Of a stretch of DNA of 64,000 bases, positions 45,074 to 54,128 are shown piece by piece. A program made the position numbers and the translations under genes. Below the pieces are notes generated by a model. That model was given only the letters and a program-made list of their open reading frames with translations. It ran no database searches and was not told the DNA's origin. Numbering within the stretch: the stretch's first letter is position 1; each line of letters starts with the position of its first letter. This stretch comes from Ampullimonas aquatilis (GTDB lineage Bacteria; Pseudomonadota; Gammaproteobacteria; Burkholderiales; Burkholderiaceae_D), in NCBI RefSeq assembly GCF_049675895.1, contig NZ_CP183834.1:2480001-2544000 (forward strand). The letters are read 5' to 3'.

Positions 45074-46567
45074 CTAGCAACACATGCTAGCCAATACCAC
45101 CTTCAACTGCTGCAATCCGCTATTAAACGCAGCCTCATCCAAGCTGGCAAACCCCAGACGGACGCCAGATACGGACGCCGCCTTACCAATAGAGAACTGC
45201 GTACCTGGCAGTATCCGCACCCGGTGCCTCAAGGCTTCTTCAGCAAGTGCATCCGGATTCATGCCATCAGCTAGGCGCAACCAAAATGCCAAACCTCCTG
45301 CAGGCAGATCAAAGTCCAACCATGGGGAAAGTTCTGTCCGAATAGCGGCGGCAGCAGAGTTGCGACGCTGTTCGTAGATGCGCAGTGCACGCCGGATGTG
45401 GCGTTTCAGTTCACCACTCTCCATCAGTTCAGCGACAGCCAGTTCCGTCACGGCATTACCTTGGCGATCAATCAACATGATCTCGGCCACACAACGGTTC
45501 ACGATGTCGGGAGATGCCGCCAAATAACCAACCCGAAGGCCCGGTGCCAGCACTTTGGACAACGAACCGATGTAAATCACCTGGCCAGCATGATCGCCAC
45601 TCGCCAACGGCAGCATGGGGCGGTGATCGAAGTGAAACTCGTGGTCGTAATCGTCCTCGACGATGACAAATCCAAACTGCTCCGCCAACATTAACAAACG
45701 CAGACGCCGCTCTACAGGCATCATTACTGTGGTCGGGAACTGGTGATGCGGTGTCACATACACCGCTCGAATCCGCTGTTTGCGGCACAATCGCTCCAAG
45801 GATTGCGGCACCAGTCCGTGTTCGTCCTGGTCGACACCAAATACGCTGGCCCCACACACCCGAAAAGCCTCTCGCGCCGGACCATAACTGAGCATCTCGA
45901 ACGCAACGCAGTCACCCGGACGCACCAAGATCCGAGCGGCAAGGAAAATGCCCATCTGGCTACCACGCACCAGACACAAATTTTCTGGACTCGTGTCCAG
46001 CCCCCGTTCCATGTTGAGCATTCTGGTCAATGCCTGACGCAGCAGCAAAGACCCGCGTGGATCACCATATCCCAGCTGATTGGTACGGGCCATGGTGACA
46101 AGCGCATGACGGAAAGCACGCGATAATACGTCATAAGGAATCAGTCGCGTATCCGGTACACCGTCATTGAAATCAATAAGGTTCTTTCCGTGCCTGCCAT
46201 CCTCATCCCAATGCAGCGGTTCACCGTATAGCTTCACGCCACTTAATGATGAGTGTATCGGCGACTGAGCACCACGCTTTGCCATGCTGATCTTCGCATC
46301 CAGCTTTGGTAAGGCTGCTGCGACAAACGTGCCACGCTTGCCTTGAGTCGTCAGCCAGCCCTGAGCCACAAGTTCGTCATACGCTAGCACTACGGTTTTG
46401 CGGTTGACGCCCACGCGCTCGGCAAGGTCTCGGCTACCTGGCATTGGAGCCGTGGGCAACAACCTTCCTCGCGTGATCGCCTCAACAACCGCCTGCACGA
46501 TCTGGATGTGCAGTGCAATCGCACTATCACGACTGATTTGAACTTCCAAGTCCCAGGGCCTAAGCAT
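45074..46567 (-). CDS. MocR/PdxR-type regulator (GntR helix-turn-helix plus aminotransferase fold)
   Basis: 497 residues from the ATG at 46567, with GAGG seven bases upstream; the frame is open to 46672. N-terminal GntR winged helix (about 15-80: LHIQIVQAVVEAI, PGSRDLAERVGVNRKTVVLAYDEL) joined by a linker to a fold-type I aminotransferase domain with the PLP lysine in GSLSKVLAPGLRVGYL. MocR proteins use PLP or an amino compound as effector and often control divergent neighbours. Here the neighbour is the reductase-M24-amidotransferase operon, 133 bases away. Confidence 0.88.
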   Translation of the reverse strand: MLRPWDLEVQISRDSAIALHIQIVQAVVEAITRGRLLPTAPMPGSRDLAERVGVNRKTVVLAYDELVAQGWLTTQGKRGTFVAAALPKLDAKISMAKRGAQSPIHSSLSGVKLYGEPLHWDEDGRHGKNLIDFNDGVPDTRLIPYDVLSRAFRHALVTMARTNQLGYGDPRGSLLLRQALTRMLNMERGLDTSPENLCLVRGSQMGIFLAARILVRPGDCVAFEMLSYGPAREAFRVCGASVFGVDQDEHGLVPQSLERLCRKQRIRAVYVTPHHQFPTTVMMPVERRLRLLMLAEQFGFVIVEDDYDHEFHFDHRPMLPLASGDHAGQVIYIGSLSKVLAPGLRVGYLAASPDIVNRCVAEIMLIDRQGNAVTELAVAELMESGELKRHIRRALRIYEQRRNSAAAAIRTELSPWLDFDLPAGGLAFWLRLADGMNPDALAEEALRHRVRILPGTQFSIGKAASVSGVRLGFASLDEAAFNSGLQQLKVVLASMCC

Positions 46568-46700
46568 GTTCAACCTCATTGACTGACGAAGTATGTGATG
46601 GCACATCTGGCCCCTATAGAATTCATAAACTGGATGATCAATAGGGTCCAGAAAAATGTGAATATAACGCATCGTCTCGTGTAGTTAAAGATCAAATCTC

Positions 46701-47801
46701 ATGACACTCCAACAAACGTTCTTGCCTTCATCTCAACTCCGCAATGCGCACATTGATGCGCTTGATCGAATTGGCCCGGAAATCATCCGACTAGCATTGA
46801 GAACTGAAGGCGATACTACAATGGCATACCAAGCTGGACAGTACATCGCTATCCACCTTCCTGAGGGCGAGACTCGCTGCTATTCCATCGCGCGGGCGTG
46901 GCAACCAGGCAGGCCTCTGGACCTACACATTCGACTCTATTCGGATGGACTTTTCTCGACCTGGCTGATCAATGCACTGCAAGCAGGTATATCTCACGGC
47001 CTTACACTAACGATTAGCGGCCCGTATGGCGACTGTATCTGGCAGTCTCCTCATCCCCACGAAACCACCGTGATGTTAGCTACCGGGACCGGCATTGCTC
47101 CACTCACTGCGCTGCTGGAGCAGGCACTGGCTGCAGATACAACCCATCCCATTACGCTGTATTGGGGTGGACGTGATGCTGATGAAATGTATTTGTCTTC
47201 GCACTTCGAGGCGTTGGAACAGCAACATCCTCATTTTCACTATATACCGGTGCTGACCAGCCAGGATGAAGCATGGGCAGGACGTCGAGGGTTCGTTCAA
47301 GAATGCGCAGCTGTAGATCACCCAGATCTGCGTACTGCACAGGTTTACGCCTGCGGCTCACCGACCATGGTTTCCGAAGCACGTCGATTGCTCACCGAAC
47401 AATGTGGGCTGAACGCCGAACGTTTTTACGCAGATGCGTTTGAACCGCCAATCCAATCAAACATGGCGCAGACGGAAAACTTGATACTGATCCAGGTGCA
47501 ACAAGATACATCCCAGCGCTGTTCGCACTCACTTACTGTTGCCGCAGAAGGATCGCTGATGACCGCGCTACGACAAGCAGGTTTGCTGAACGGCGTCTGC
47601 GGTGGTTGCGCATCATGCGGTACCTGTCGGATTGAAATTGAGCCCGACTGGTATTCGCGGCTGCCCCCGCCAAATCGCACCGAAACAAGGTTGTTGGCCA
47701 CACTGAATGGTACACAGCCTCACCATCGCCTCGCTTGCCAGATTCAACTCGACAAAACGCTGGACGGCTTATGCCTTGTCTTGTTGCAAGCCACCTTTTG
47801 A
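46701..47801 (+). CDS. Ferredoxin reductase fused to a 2Fe-2S ferredoxin domain
   Basis: 366 residues. The FAD domain has CYSIARAW (RxYS-like) near 54-61, and the NAD(P) domain has MLATGTGIAPLTALLEQA and VYACGSPTMV. The C-terminal ferredoxin domain has Cys300, Cys306, Cys309 and Cys346 (C-x5-C-x2-C-x36-C). This FNR-then-ferredoxin order is that of reductase components for Rieske-type oxygenases such as vanillate or betaine demethylases (VanB/GbcB/CntB-like). No oxygenase gene is nearby, so the electron acceptor is unknown. Regulated presumably by the divergent MocR gene. Confidence 0.85.
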   Translation: MTLQQTFLPSSQLRNAHIDALDRIGPEIIRLALRTEGDTTMAYQAGQYIAIHLPEGETRCYSIARAWQPGRPLDLHIRLYSDGLFSTWLINALQAGISHGLTLTISGPYGDCIWQSPHPHETTVMLATGTGIAPLTALLEQALAADTTHPITLYWGGRDADEMYLSSHFEALEQQHPHFHYIPVLTSQDEAWAGRRGFVQECAAVDHPDLRTAQVYACGSPTMVSEARRLLTEQCGLNAERFYADAFEPPIQSNMAQTENLILIQVQQDTSQRCSHSLTVAAEGSLMTALRQAGLLNGVCGGCASCGTCRIEIEPDWYSRLPPPNRTETRLLATLNGTQPHHRLACQIQLDKTLDGLCLVLLQATF

Positions 47802-47843
47802 ATCACTTTCCATCACCCCCATCTCAACCCCAAAGGAATCATC

Positions 47844-48584
47844 ATGACCATCGTATCGGAACACCAGCAACAACTTGAACGCACTGCTCCTACATTTGAT
47901 CCGGCTCAATTGCTTGTCGTTCGCAACATGACACGCGATGCCATTCATCGAATCGCTACCGCCGTGCATCCCGGAATGATTGAAGAGGATGCGGTCGAAA
48001 TGGCGAAGGACTTACTGGCCGAGTCCAAAATGCTACAAGGCTGGCACGACGTGTACGTGCGCTTCGGTAGCAATACGACAAAGACCTTTGGTGCGCCATC
48101 CGATCCAGGAGTCGTTCTTGGTGCCGACGACATTTTCTTGATCGACATCGGTCCGGTGTGGAAACAATGGGAAGGTGATGGCGGCGATACATTTGTTACT
48201 GGCAACAACCCTGAACTGAACCGCTGTGCCAACGACGCGCGCGAAATCTTCCACATCGTACGTCGACACTGGGCTACGCACGGTGTCACCGGTAAAGCGC
48301 TCTACGACTATGCTACCTACGAGGCAGAAAAACGTGGCTGGGCCCTCAATCTGGATCTTTCCGGGCATCGCATCGCTGACTTTCCGCATGCGGCGATCTA
48401 CGAGGGATCGCTCGCCGAGGTTGAGTTCACTCCGTCACGCTTATTGTGGGTGCTGGAGATCCACATCCGCCACCCTCAACAGCACTATGGCGCATTCTTC
48501 GAAGACATGTTGCTGGAAGATAGTTACTTCACCGCCCCATCTTTAATCTCGAGCGCCAAGGACTTCCATGAGACGCAACGCTAG
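47844..48584 (+). CDS. M24-family (aminopeptidase/creatinase fold) metalloprotein
   Basis: 246 residues, lacking the N-terminal domain of Xaa-Pro peptidases, so the size is that of a methionine aminopeptidase-like pita-bread fold. Visible parts: FLIDIGPVWKQWEGDGGDTFV with the metal Asp pair, SGHRIADFPHAAIYEG with a metal His, and VLEIHIRHPQQHYGAFFEDMLL with Glu. The third His/Glu positions are less typical, so substrate could be a small compound rather than a peptide. GGAATC precedes the ATG. Cotranscribed with the reductase (42-bp gap). Confidence 0.8.
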   Translation: MTIVSEHQQQLERTAPTFDPAQLLVVRNMTRDAIHRIATAVHPGMIEEDAVEMAKDLLAESKMLQGWHDVYVRFGSNTTKTFGAPSDPGVVLGADDIFLIDIGPVWKQWEGDGGDTFVTGNNPELNRCANDAREIFHIVRRHWATHGVTGKALYDYATYEAEKRGWALNLDLSGHRIADFPHAAIYEGSLAEVEFTPSRLLWVLEIHIRHPQQHYGAFFEDMLLEDSYFTAPSLISSAKDFHETQR

Positions 48585-48725
48585 TATGGAAATCCTTGGC
48601 TACTTTGCAAGGTAATGCTACGACACAAGCCCAGACTTCAAATCCTCATTCCACTCCCCCAACTGGGCGACGTGAGCTGAATAATGCAGGTCTCTGTACC
48701 TGAAAATGAACACTGAAATTCCAAC

Positions 48726-49451
48726 ATGAAGACCGTTCTGGCTTTGCGCCACATTCACTTCGAAGATCTTGGCATTCTTGAGCCGTTATTGCATGAACGC
48801 GGCTATGAGATTAACTACCTGAATGCTGCCACTGATGACCTCAACAGTGTCGACGTACGACAGCCCAATCTGTTAGTTGTATTGGGCGGCCCCATTGGCG
48901 CATTCGATGAGATCCGCTACCCGTTCTTAGATCAAGAGCTAGTATTGATTCGTCAAAGGCTCGAAGCCCAACAGCCTATTTTGGGGATCTGCCTTGGCGC
49001 ACAACTAATGGCCCGTGGCTTAGGTGCAAGCATTGCCTCTATGGGTGTTAAAGAAATTGGCTTTGGCCCGATCTCGCTGACGCCTGAAGGCAGAAATTCA
49101 GTGTTGGCAGCCCTGGTCGACACGCCAGTGTTGCACTGGCATGGAGATCGGTTTGAACTCCCGCTTGGCACCCAGCTGCTCGCTGGCACACAGGTTTGTG
49201 TCAATCAAGCCTTTGCTCTGCATGAATATGCACTGGGGCTACAGTTCCACTTGGAGGCTGACACAAACCATCTTGAACACTGGTTAGTCGGACATGCCAG
49301 CGAGCTTGCACAATTTGATATTGATCCAAGCCAGTTGCGAATTCAGGCGGCTCAGCATGGTCCCCTACTCATGACGACTGCAAAACAAGTCTTCAACCTT
49401 TGGCTAGATCAAATCGAAGCTTCACACAGCTCGACCATCTCTGAAAAATGA
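48726..49451 (+). CDS. Class I glutamine amidotransferase-like protein
   Basis: 241 residues. The catalytic Cys89 lies in LGICLGAQLMA, and His175-x-Glu177 is in LQFHLEAD, giving the triad. VVLGGPIGAFDE is the oxyanion strand. It resembles the GuaA-like/PuuD side of the family, which hydrolyse glutamine or gamma-glutamyl amides. No synthetase partner is adjacent, so gamma-glutamyl hydrolase activity is as plausible as ammonia donation. The 141-bp gap from the M24 gene is wider than between the others; it may have its own promoter. Confidence 0.85.
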   Translation: MKTVLALRHIHFEDLGILEPLLHERGYEINYLNAATDDLNSVDVRQPNLLVVLGGPIGAFDEIRYPFLDQELVLIRQRLEAQQPILGICLGAQLMARGLGASIASMGVKEIGFGPISLTPEGRNSVLAALVDTPVLHWHGDRFELPLGTQLLAGTQVCVNQAFALHEYALGLQFHLEADTNHLEHWLVGHASELAQFDIDPSQLRIQAAQHGPLLMTTAKQVFNLWLDQIEASHSSTISEK

Positions 49452-49603
49452 TGATAACTTGAAGATGTTATGAATTATCGTCTAGCATAGATTCCTCATG
49501 TCTTAGCTACCCCCACCGAAAGATTGACGGTGGAGATTTTTTATCGTCCTTTTGACCTGCAGATTGAGTACACTGCCATTTTGCAACTCACTATTTGATC
49601 AGC

Positions 49604-49975
49604 ATGGCTTCCACTTATACCCTTTATGGCATCCCCAATTGCAGCTCCGTCAAAAAAGCGCGTACCTGGTTTGACGAACAACAGCTGGCCTACACCTTTG
49701 TCGACTTCAAAAAAACACCACCCAATGCCGAGCTCATCAAGCTATGGCTGAAAGACGTGGACTGGAATGAACTGGTCAACCGCAAAGGCACCACCTACCG
49801 CGGCTTGAGCGATACCGACAAGAGCTTGCTCGCACAGGCCAGCGACGCAGCGATTGCCTTTGTGAGTGAGCATGCTTCGATCATCAAACGGCCAGTCATC
49901 CATCGCGGCAAAGGCAAACCTGCCTCGCTCGTGGGTTTTGATGTTGCCGCGTATGAGGCGCAGTTTTTGGCCTGA
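49604..49975 (+). CDS. ArsC/YffB-family reductase-like protein
   Basis: 123 residues from the ATG at 49604. A thioredoxin-like fold with Cys13 in GIPNCSSVKKAR, and RPVIHRGKG near the C-terminus, as in the ArsC/Spx group. Members of the YffB branch do not reduce arsenate well and their function is unclear. In related genomes this gene sits close to the dap genes (recollection), which supports the view that 44674-49594 is inserted between pilU and this gene. Confidence 0.85.
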   Translation: MASTYTLYGIPNCSSVKKARTWFDEQQLAYTFVDFKKTPPNAELIKLWLKDVDWNELVNRKGTTYRGLSDTDKSLLAQASDAAIAFVSEHASIIKRPVIHRGKGKPASLVGFDVAAYEAQFLA

Positions 49976-50015
49976 AGTTGGGCTGACCACCAAGGTAAGC
50001 CTTAAGTCAAAAACG

Positions 50016-50166
50016 TTCACCACAAAGCCACAAAGGACTCAAAGTAAACCACATAAAATTGCGCTGTTTTAACACGAGGACAGAGTACTACTCTGTCCTC
50101 GGACCACGCAGTTAATGCAGAGATCAAACAAGTCTTTCTTCGTGGGCTCTGGGTCTTTGTGGTGAA
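50016..50166. repeat. MITE-like element with terminal inverted repeats and central hairpin
   Basis: TTCACCACAAAG (50016-50027) and CTTTGTGGTGAA (50155-50166) are perfect 12-bp terminal inverted repeats of a 151-bp element. At its centre CGAGGACAGAGTA and TACTCTGTCCTCG form a 13-bp stem (50075-50101) around a single base. It encodes no protein. It lies between convergent genes. Target duplication not evident. Confidence 0.55.
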
Positions 50167-50200
50167 AGGTGTGCTTGCCTTGACTTGATGATTAAATGAA

Positions 50201-51592
50201 TCAACCTTCCTTTACCAACGCCAATGCCAGCAGTCTGGCGATATGCATAGACTCCCGCTGCACGCCATCTTTGATCTGATGGCGGCAGCTGAAGCCATTG
50301 GCCACCAGCCAATCGGTCTGCTCGGTTTTGCGGATGGCAGGAAACAAATCGAGCTCGCCCATTTTCATGGAGATATCATAATGTTCGGCCTCCATCCCAA
50401 ACGAGCCAGCCATACCGCAACAACTTGATTCAATCAACTCGGTCTGCAAGCCAGGAATCAGTCCCATCACCTTGCGCATCGGTTTCATTGCACCATAGGC
50501 CTTTTGATGGCAATGCCCATGCACATAGGCTTTGCCACTTTGCGGCAAGGCCTGCAGTGGCAAGTTCAGGCGTTTGGCATCATGTTCTTTGGCAATAAAT
50601 TCTTCAAACAAGAGTGCCGACTTGGCAATCTTTTGCGCCTGCTCACCCAAACCCAGATTTTGATATTCATCGCGTAGCGTCAATAAACAGGATGGCTCCA
50701 GGCCTATCACCAGTCGACCTTTTTCAATATGCGGCCATAAAGCGGTCACCATTCTCTTGGCTTGGACTTGCGCCTCAGCCACTAAGCCGCTGGACAATAA
50801 AGTACGGCCACAACAGAGCGGCTCAGCCTGACCATCTTCGGCCTTGACGACCTGCACTTGATAGCCTGCTGCACGCAAGACAGCCAACGCAGCTTGCGCA
50901 TTGGCGGGCTCAAAGGCATTAGTGAAGGTATCCACTAGCAATACCAGTTCGGGCTTGCTGCTCGCTGTTTCTACTGTAATTTGCGGTGCCAGTTGATTGG
51001 CTGCCGGTTCCGTTTGAATATCAATAAAGGATATAGCTGCAGGTATCGGCAAACTGCGCCGCGCACTGATACCAGCGAATCGCTCCATCAATTTTGCGAC
51101 TAAGGGGATTCGACCCAGGCCGATCAATCCCCTGAATCGTCGCAACCAGGCCATACGCATCGGCAAGTAAGCAAACCAGCGATCACGCCATGGCATGGTG
51201 CTGTGTTGCCAACGCTGCGCCAGCGTTTCGGTCTTGAGTAATGACATGTCGACGCCATTGGGGCACTCACGCTTGCAGCCCTTGCAGCCGATACACAAAT
51301 CCATCGCCTGTTGTAATTCTGTGTCTGTCCAGGGTTGCTCACCCAACTCGCCATTGAGCACTGCCTTGAGGGTTGCCGCACGGTGCTGGGTTGAATGGGC
51401 AATATCCTCCGTGGCCCGATAACTGGGGCACATGACACCTTTTGCAGTACGCTGGCATTGCCGATTATTGATACAGACTGCCGCCGCCTTGCCGAATGAC
51501 CCGCCATATAAAGGGATCTGCGCATAGGCATCGCCCTCACCGTAGTTGTCGTAGGCCGACCAGTCGAGTTGTGTCTTGATTGCTTGTTGCAT
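50201..51592 (-). CDS. (Fe-S)-binding oxidoreductase half of a FAD/Fe-S lactate dehydrogenase-like enzyme
   Basis: 463 residues from the ATG at 51592, well placed after AAGGAG. It has cysteines at 40, 46 and 55 (CINNRQC..., MCPSY) and a four-Cys set at 100, 103, 106 and 110 (CIGCKGCKRECP), then two CCG motifs (LCCGR, SCCGMAG) in the C-terminal domain. This matches the C-terminal half of ~1000-residue FAD-binding/(Fe-S)-binding dehydrogenases of the YdiJ/D-lactate type. The FAD half is missing. A proper start and no upstream coding remnant argue for a free-standing gene rather than a recent deletion. Confidence 0.82.
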   Translation of the reverse strand: MQQAIKTQLDWSAYDNYGEGDAYAQIPLYGGSFGKAAAVCINNRQCQRTAKGVMCPSYRATEDIAHSTQHRAATLKAVLNGELGEQPWTDTELQQAMDLCIGCKGCKRECPNGVDMSLLKTETLAQRWQHSTMPWRDRWFAYLPMRMAWLRRFRGLIGLGRIPLVAKLMERFAGISARRSLPIPAAISFIDIQTEPAANQLAPQITVETASSKPELVLLVDTFTNAFEPANAQAALAVLRAAGYQVQVVKAEDGQAEPLCCGRTLLSSGLVAEAQVQAKRMVTALWPHIEKGRLVIGLEPSCLLTLRDEYQNLGLGEQAQKIAKSALLFEEFIAKEHDAKRLNLPLQALPQSGKAYVHGHCHQKAYGAMKPMRKVMGLIPGLQTELIESSCCGMAGSFGMEAEHYDISMKMGELDLFPAIRKTEQTDWLVANGFSCRHQIKDGVQRESMHIARLLALALVKEG

Positions 51593-51742
51593 ATGCGCTC
51601 CTTGCCCGCTTAGTAGCAAGAGCTATGCAACCAATATAGGGGCGAAAAACGGCGATAAATCAACTCTATGGGCTGAGTCAGATTATCCAGAGCCAGCACT
51701 GCACAATGAAATTGTCGGCTTTGCGACAGAAGCCATGCAAAT

Positions 51743-51780
51743 AAAAAAAGCACCGACAATCTGTGTGGGTGCTTTTTTAA
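51743..51780 (-). terminator. Rho-independent terminator after dnaB
   Basis: AAAAAGCACC and GGGTGCTTTTT form the stem, with A/T-runs on both sides; on the minus strand the stem is followed by a T-run 34 bases after the dnaB stop. Confidence 0.85.
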
Positions 51781-51813
51781 AAAATACGCTTGTTGAGCCA
51801 AGCAAAACTGCGT

Positions 51814-53208
51814 TTATTCGCTGCCAAATATCGCCTGACCGCCCGCGTAGTTTTCAAATTTGGTGTATTGACCCAGGAAAGTCAGCCGCACGCCACCAAT
51901 CGGGCCATTACGCTGCTTACCGATAATGATTTCGGCCGTACCTTTATCTGGCGAGTCTGGGTTATAAACCTCGTCTCGATAAATAAACAAAATGACGTCG
52001 GCATCCTGTTCAATTGCACCCGATTCGCGCAAATCGGACATGACCGGACGTTTATTGGGGCGCTGTTCCAGAGACCGGTTCAACTGAGATAGTGCAATCA
52101 CTGGACAATGCAGTTCTTTGGCTAGACCTTTAAGCGAACGCGAAATCTCCGAAATTTCAGTCGCACGGTTTTCACCCGATGAACTGCTACTACCACTCAT
52201 GAGCTGCAGGTAATCGATAATAATCAAACCCAGTTTGCCACACTGACGCGATAAACGACGCGCCCTTGCCCGCAGCTCCATAGGATTGAGCGCTGGGGTT
52301 TCATCAATAAACAATTGCGCGTCATTCATTTTCTGAATGGCATGGGTCAAACGCGGCCAGTCATCATCTTCCAGACGCCCCGTACGCACTCGATGCTGAT
52401 CAAGTCGACCAACCGAGCCTAACATCCGCATGGCCAACTGTGTGCCGCCCATTTCCATGGAAAATACTGCAACCGGTAGACCCTCTTCCACCGCCACATG
52501 CTCACCAATATTCAATGAGAAAGCGGTTTTACCCATTGAAGGACGCCCCGCCACAATGATCAGATCACCGGGCTGCAAACCGGAAGTCATCTTGTCCAGA
52601 TCAGCAAAGCCAGTTGGTACACCGGTAATATCATTGGGATTGTCGCGGTGATACAGCTCATCAATCCGCTCTACCACTTGGGTCAACAAGGGTTGCAAGG
52701 CCAGAAAACCCTGATTGCCGCGCGCACCTTCTTCAGCAATCGCAAAAATCTTGGATTCGGCCTCGTCCAGCATCTGCTTGACTTCTTTACCCTGTGGATT
52801 CAACGCATTGGTGGCAATTTCATCAGAAACCGAAACCAGGCGGCGCAACATGGATCGATCACGCACAATTTCGGCATAACGACGAATATTGGCTGCCGAC
52901 GGTGTATTGAGTGCCAGCTCATTGATGTAAGCCAAGCCACCCGCTTCTTCAGCCTTACCCAACGTGGTGAGCGCCTCAAACACGGTAATCACATCGGCTG
53001 GCCGACCGGCGGACACCAGTTTTTGGATCTGCTGATAGATCAGACGATGGTCATAGCGATAAAAATCCACTTCAGAGATGAAATCGGCAATCCGGTCCCA
53101 TGCCGAGTTATCCAACAAGAGGCCACCCAATACGGACTGCTCCGCCTGAATGGAATGAGGCGGAACCCGCAAAGATGCTATTTCCTGATCGACCAATGGC
53201 GCATTCAT
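51814..53208 (-). CDS. dnaB: Replicative DNA helicase DnaB
   Basis: 464 residues. The N-terminal helical domain (SIQAEQSVLGGLLLD) is followed by a linker and the RecA-like motor with Walker A in GRPSMGKTAF, Walker B in IIIDYLQLM and the DLRESGAIEQDADV arginine-finger region. It unwinds DNA at the replication fork as a hexamer. It follows the rpsF-rplI ribosomal operon on the same strand, with a terminator between. No intein. Confidence 0.98.
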   Translation of the reverse strand: MNAPLVDQEIASLRVPPHSIQAEQSVLGGLLLDNSAWDRIADFISEVDFYRYDHRLIYQQIQKLVSAGRPADVITVFEALTTLGKAEEAGGLAYINELALNTPSAANIRRYAEIVRDRSMLRRLVSVSDEIATNALNPQGKEVKQMLDEAESKIFAIAEEGARGNQGFLALQPLLTQVVERIDELYHRDNPNDITGVPTGFADLDKMTSGLQPGDLIIVAGRPSMGKTAFSLNIGEHVAVEEGLPVAVFSMEMGGTQLAMRMLGSVGRLDQHRVRTGRLEDDDWPRLTHAIQKMNDAQLFIDETPALNPMELRARARRLSRQCGKLGLIIIDYLQLMSGSSSSSGENRATEISEISRSLKGLAKELHCPVIALSQLNRSLEQRPNKRPVMSDLRESGAIEQDADVILFIYRDEVYNPDSPDKGTAEIIIGKQRNGPIGGVRLTFLGQYTKFENYAGGQAIFGSE

Positions 53209-53224
53209 GTATTTTGAGTAGAGA

Positions 53225-53254
53225 CAAAAAAGGCTGACGAGAATTCGTCAGCCT
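53225..53254 (-). terminator. Terminator after rplI
   Basis: AGGCTGACGA (53231-53240) and TCGTCAGCCT (53245-53254) form a ten-bp stem with loop GAAT; on the minus strand it is followed by TTTTTTGT. It ends the ribosomal operon. Confidence 0.85.
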
Positions 53255-53336
53255 CTATTTTAAGACCAGCTACACATCGTCAGTCACCTGACAACTACTT
53301 AATCTAGCAAGTCATTTAGTACTGCTTATGCAGCCA

Positions 53337-53789
53337 TTAAGCTGCTTCACCAATCACGGACACATTCACATCAATGACCACATCAGTGTGCAATGCCACT
53401 GATACGGGGTGTTCACCCACGGTCTTCAAAGGACCATTTGGCAAACGTACTTGCATCTTTTGTACTGCAAAACCTTGTTTGCCCAAAACTTCGGCAATAT
53501 CAAAATTGGTCACAGAACCAAACAGACGGCCATCAACACCGGCTTTTTGAGCAACTTGAATTGTCAGGCCAGCCAGTTTTTCACCTTGCGCTTGAGCAGC
53601 AGCCAAAGTTGCAGCAGCAATTTTTTCAAGTTCAGCACGTTTCGCTTCAAACTCGGCGATTGCCACTTCAGTGGCACGGCGGGCTTTGCGTTGTGGGATC
53701 AAAAAGTTACGAGCATAACCGTCTTTAACACGGACGATATCACCCAGATTACCCAGGTTTACCACTTTTTCCATCAGAATGACTTGCAT
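53337..53789 (-). CDS. rplI: 50S ribosomal protein L9
   Basis: 150 residues, full length. It starts MQVILMEKVVNLGNLGDIVRVK with the family pattern GYARNFLIP next, then the long connecting helix and a C-terminal rRNA-binding domain with GRLFGSVT. Last gene of the rpsF-priB-rpsR-rplI operon; GGAG precedes the start on the minus strand. Confidence 0.98.
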   Translation of the reverse strand: MQVILMEKVVNLGNLGDIVRVKDGYARNFLIPQRKARRATEVAIAEFEAKRAELEKIAAATLAAAQAQGEKLAGLTIQVAQKAGVDGRLFGSVTNFDIAEVLGKQGFAVQKMQVRLPNGPLKTVGEHPVSVALHTDVVIDVNVSVIGEAA

Positions 53790-53821
53790 ATTATTTCTCC
53801 AGATATCTTTGTCGTCAGTGA

Positions 53822-54109
53822 TTAAGCGTTATGCAGATCGGTATAAGGCAACAATGCCAAATAGCGAGCACGCTTGATTGCTGTATCGAGCTGACGCTGA
53901 TAGTGTGCTTTAGTACCAGTCAGACGAGCTGGGGTGATCTTGCCGTTTTCACCAACGAAGTCTTTCAGAACATCGATATCTTTGTAATCGATCTGTTCTA
54001 CGTTAGCTACTGTGAAGCGGCAAAAACGCTTACGCTTGAACAATGGGTTTTGCTGTGGGCGCTTCTTGTTTTTGTCAAACTTACCTTTATTGCCAAATGG
54101 ACGTGACAT
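53822..54109 (-). CDS. rpsR: 30S ribosomal protein S18
   Basis: 95 residues. Basic N-terminus with FKRKRFCRFT, then IDYKDIDVLKDFV, ITPARLTGTKAHYQRQL and KRARYLALLPY, the conserved S18 core. It binds S6 on the 30S platform, and both are encoded in this operon. The gene follows priB after 19 bases. Confidence 0.98.
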   Translation of the reverse strand: MSRPFGNKGKFDKNKKRPQQNPLFKRKRFCRFTVANVEQIDYKDIDVLKDFVGENGKITPARLTGTKAHYQRQLDTAIKRARYLALLPYTDLHNA

Positions 54110-54128
54110 GATGTAATCCTTTCAATAT

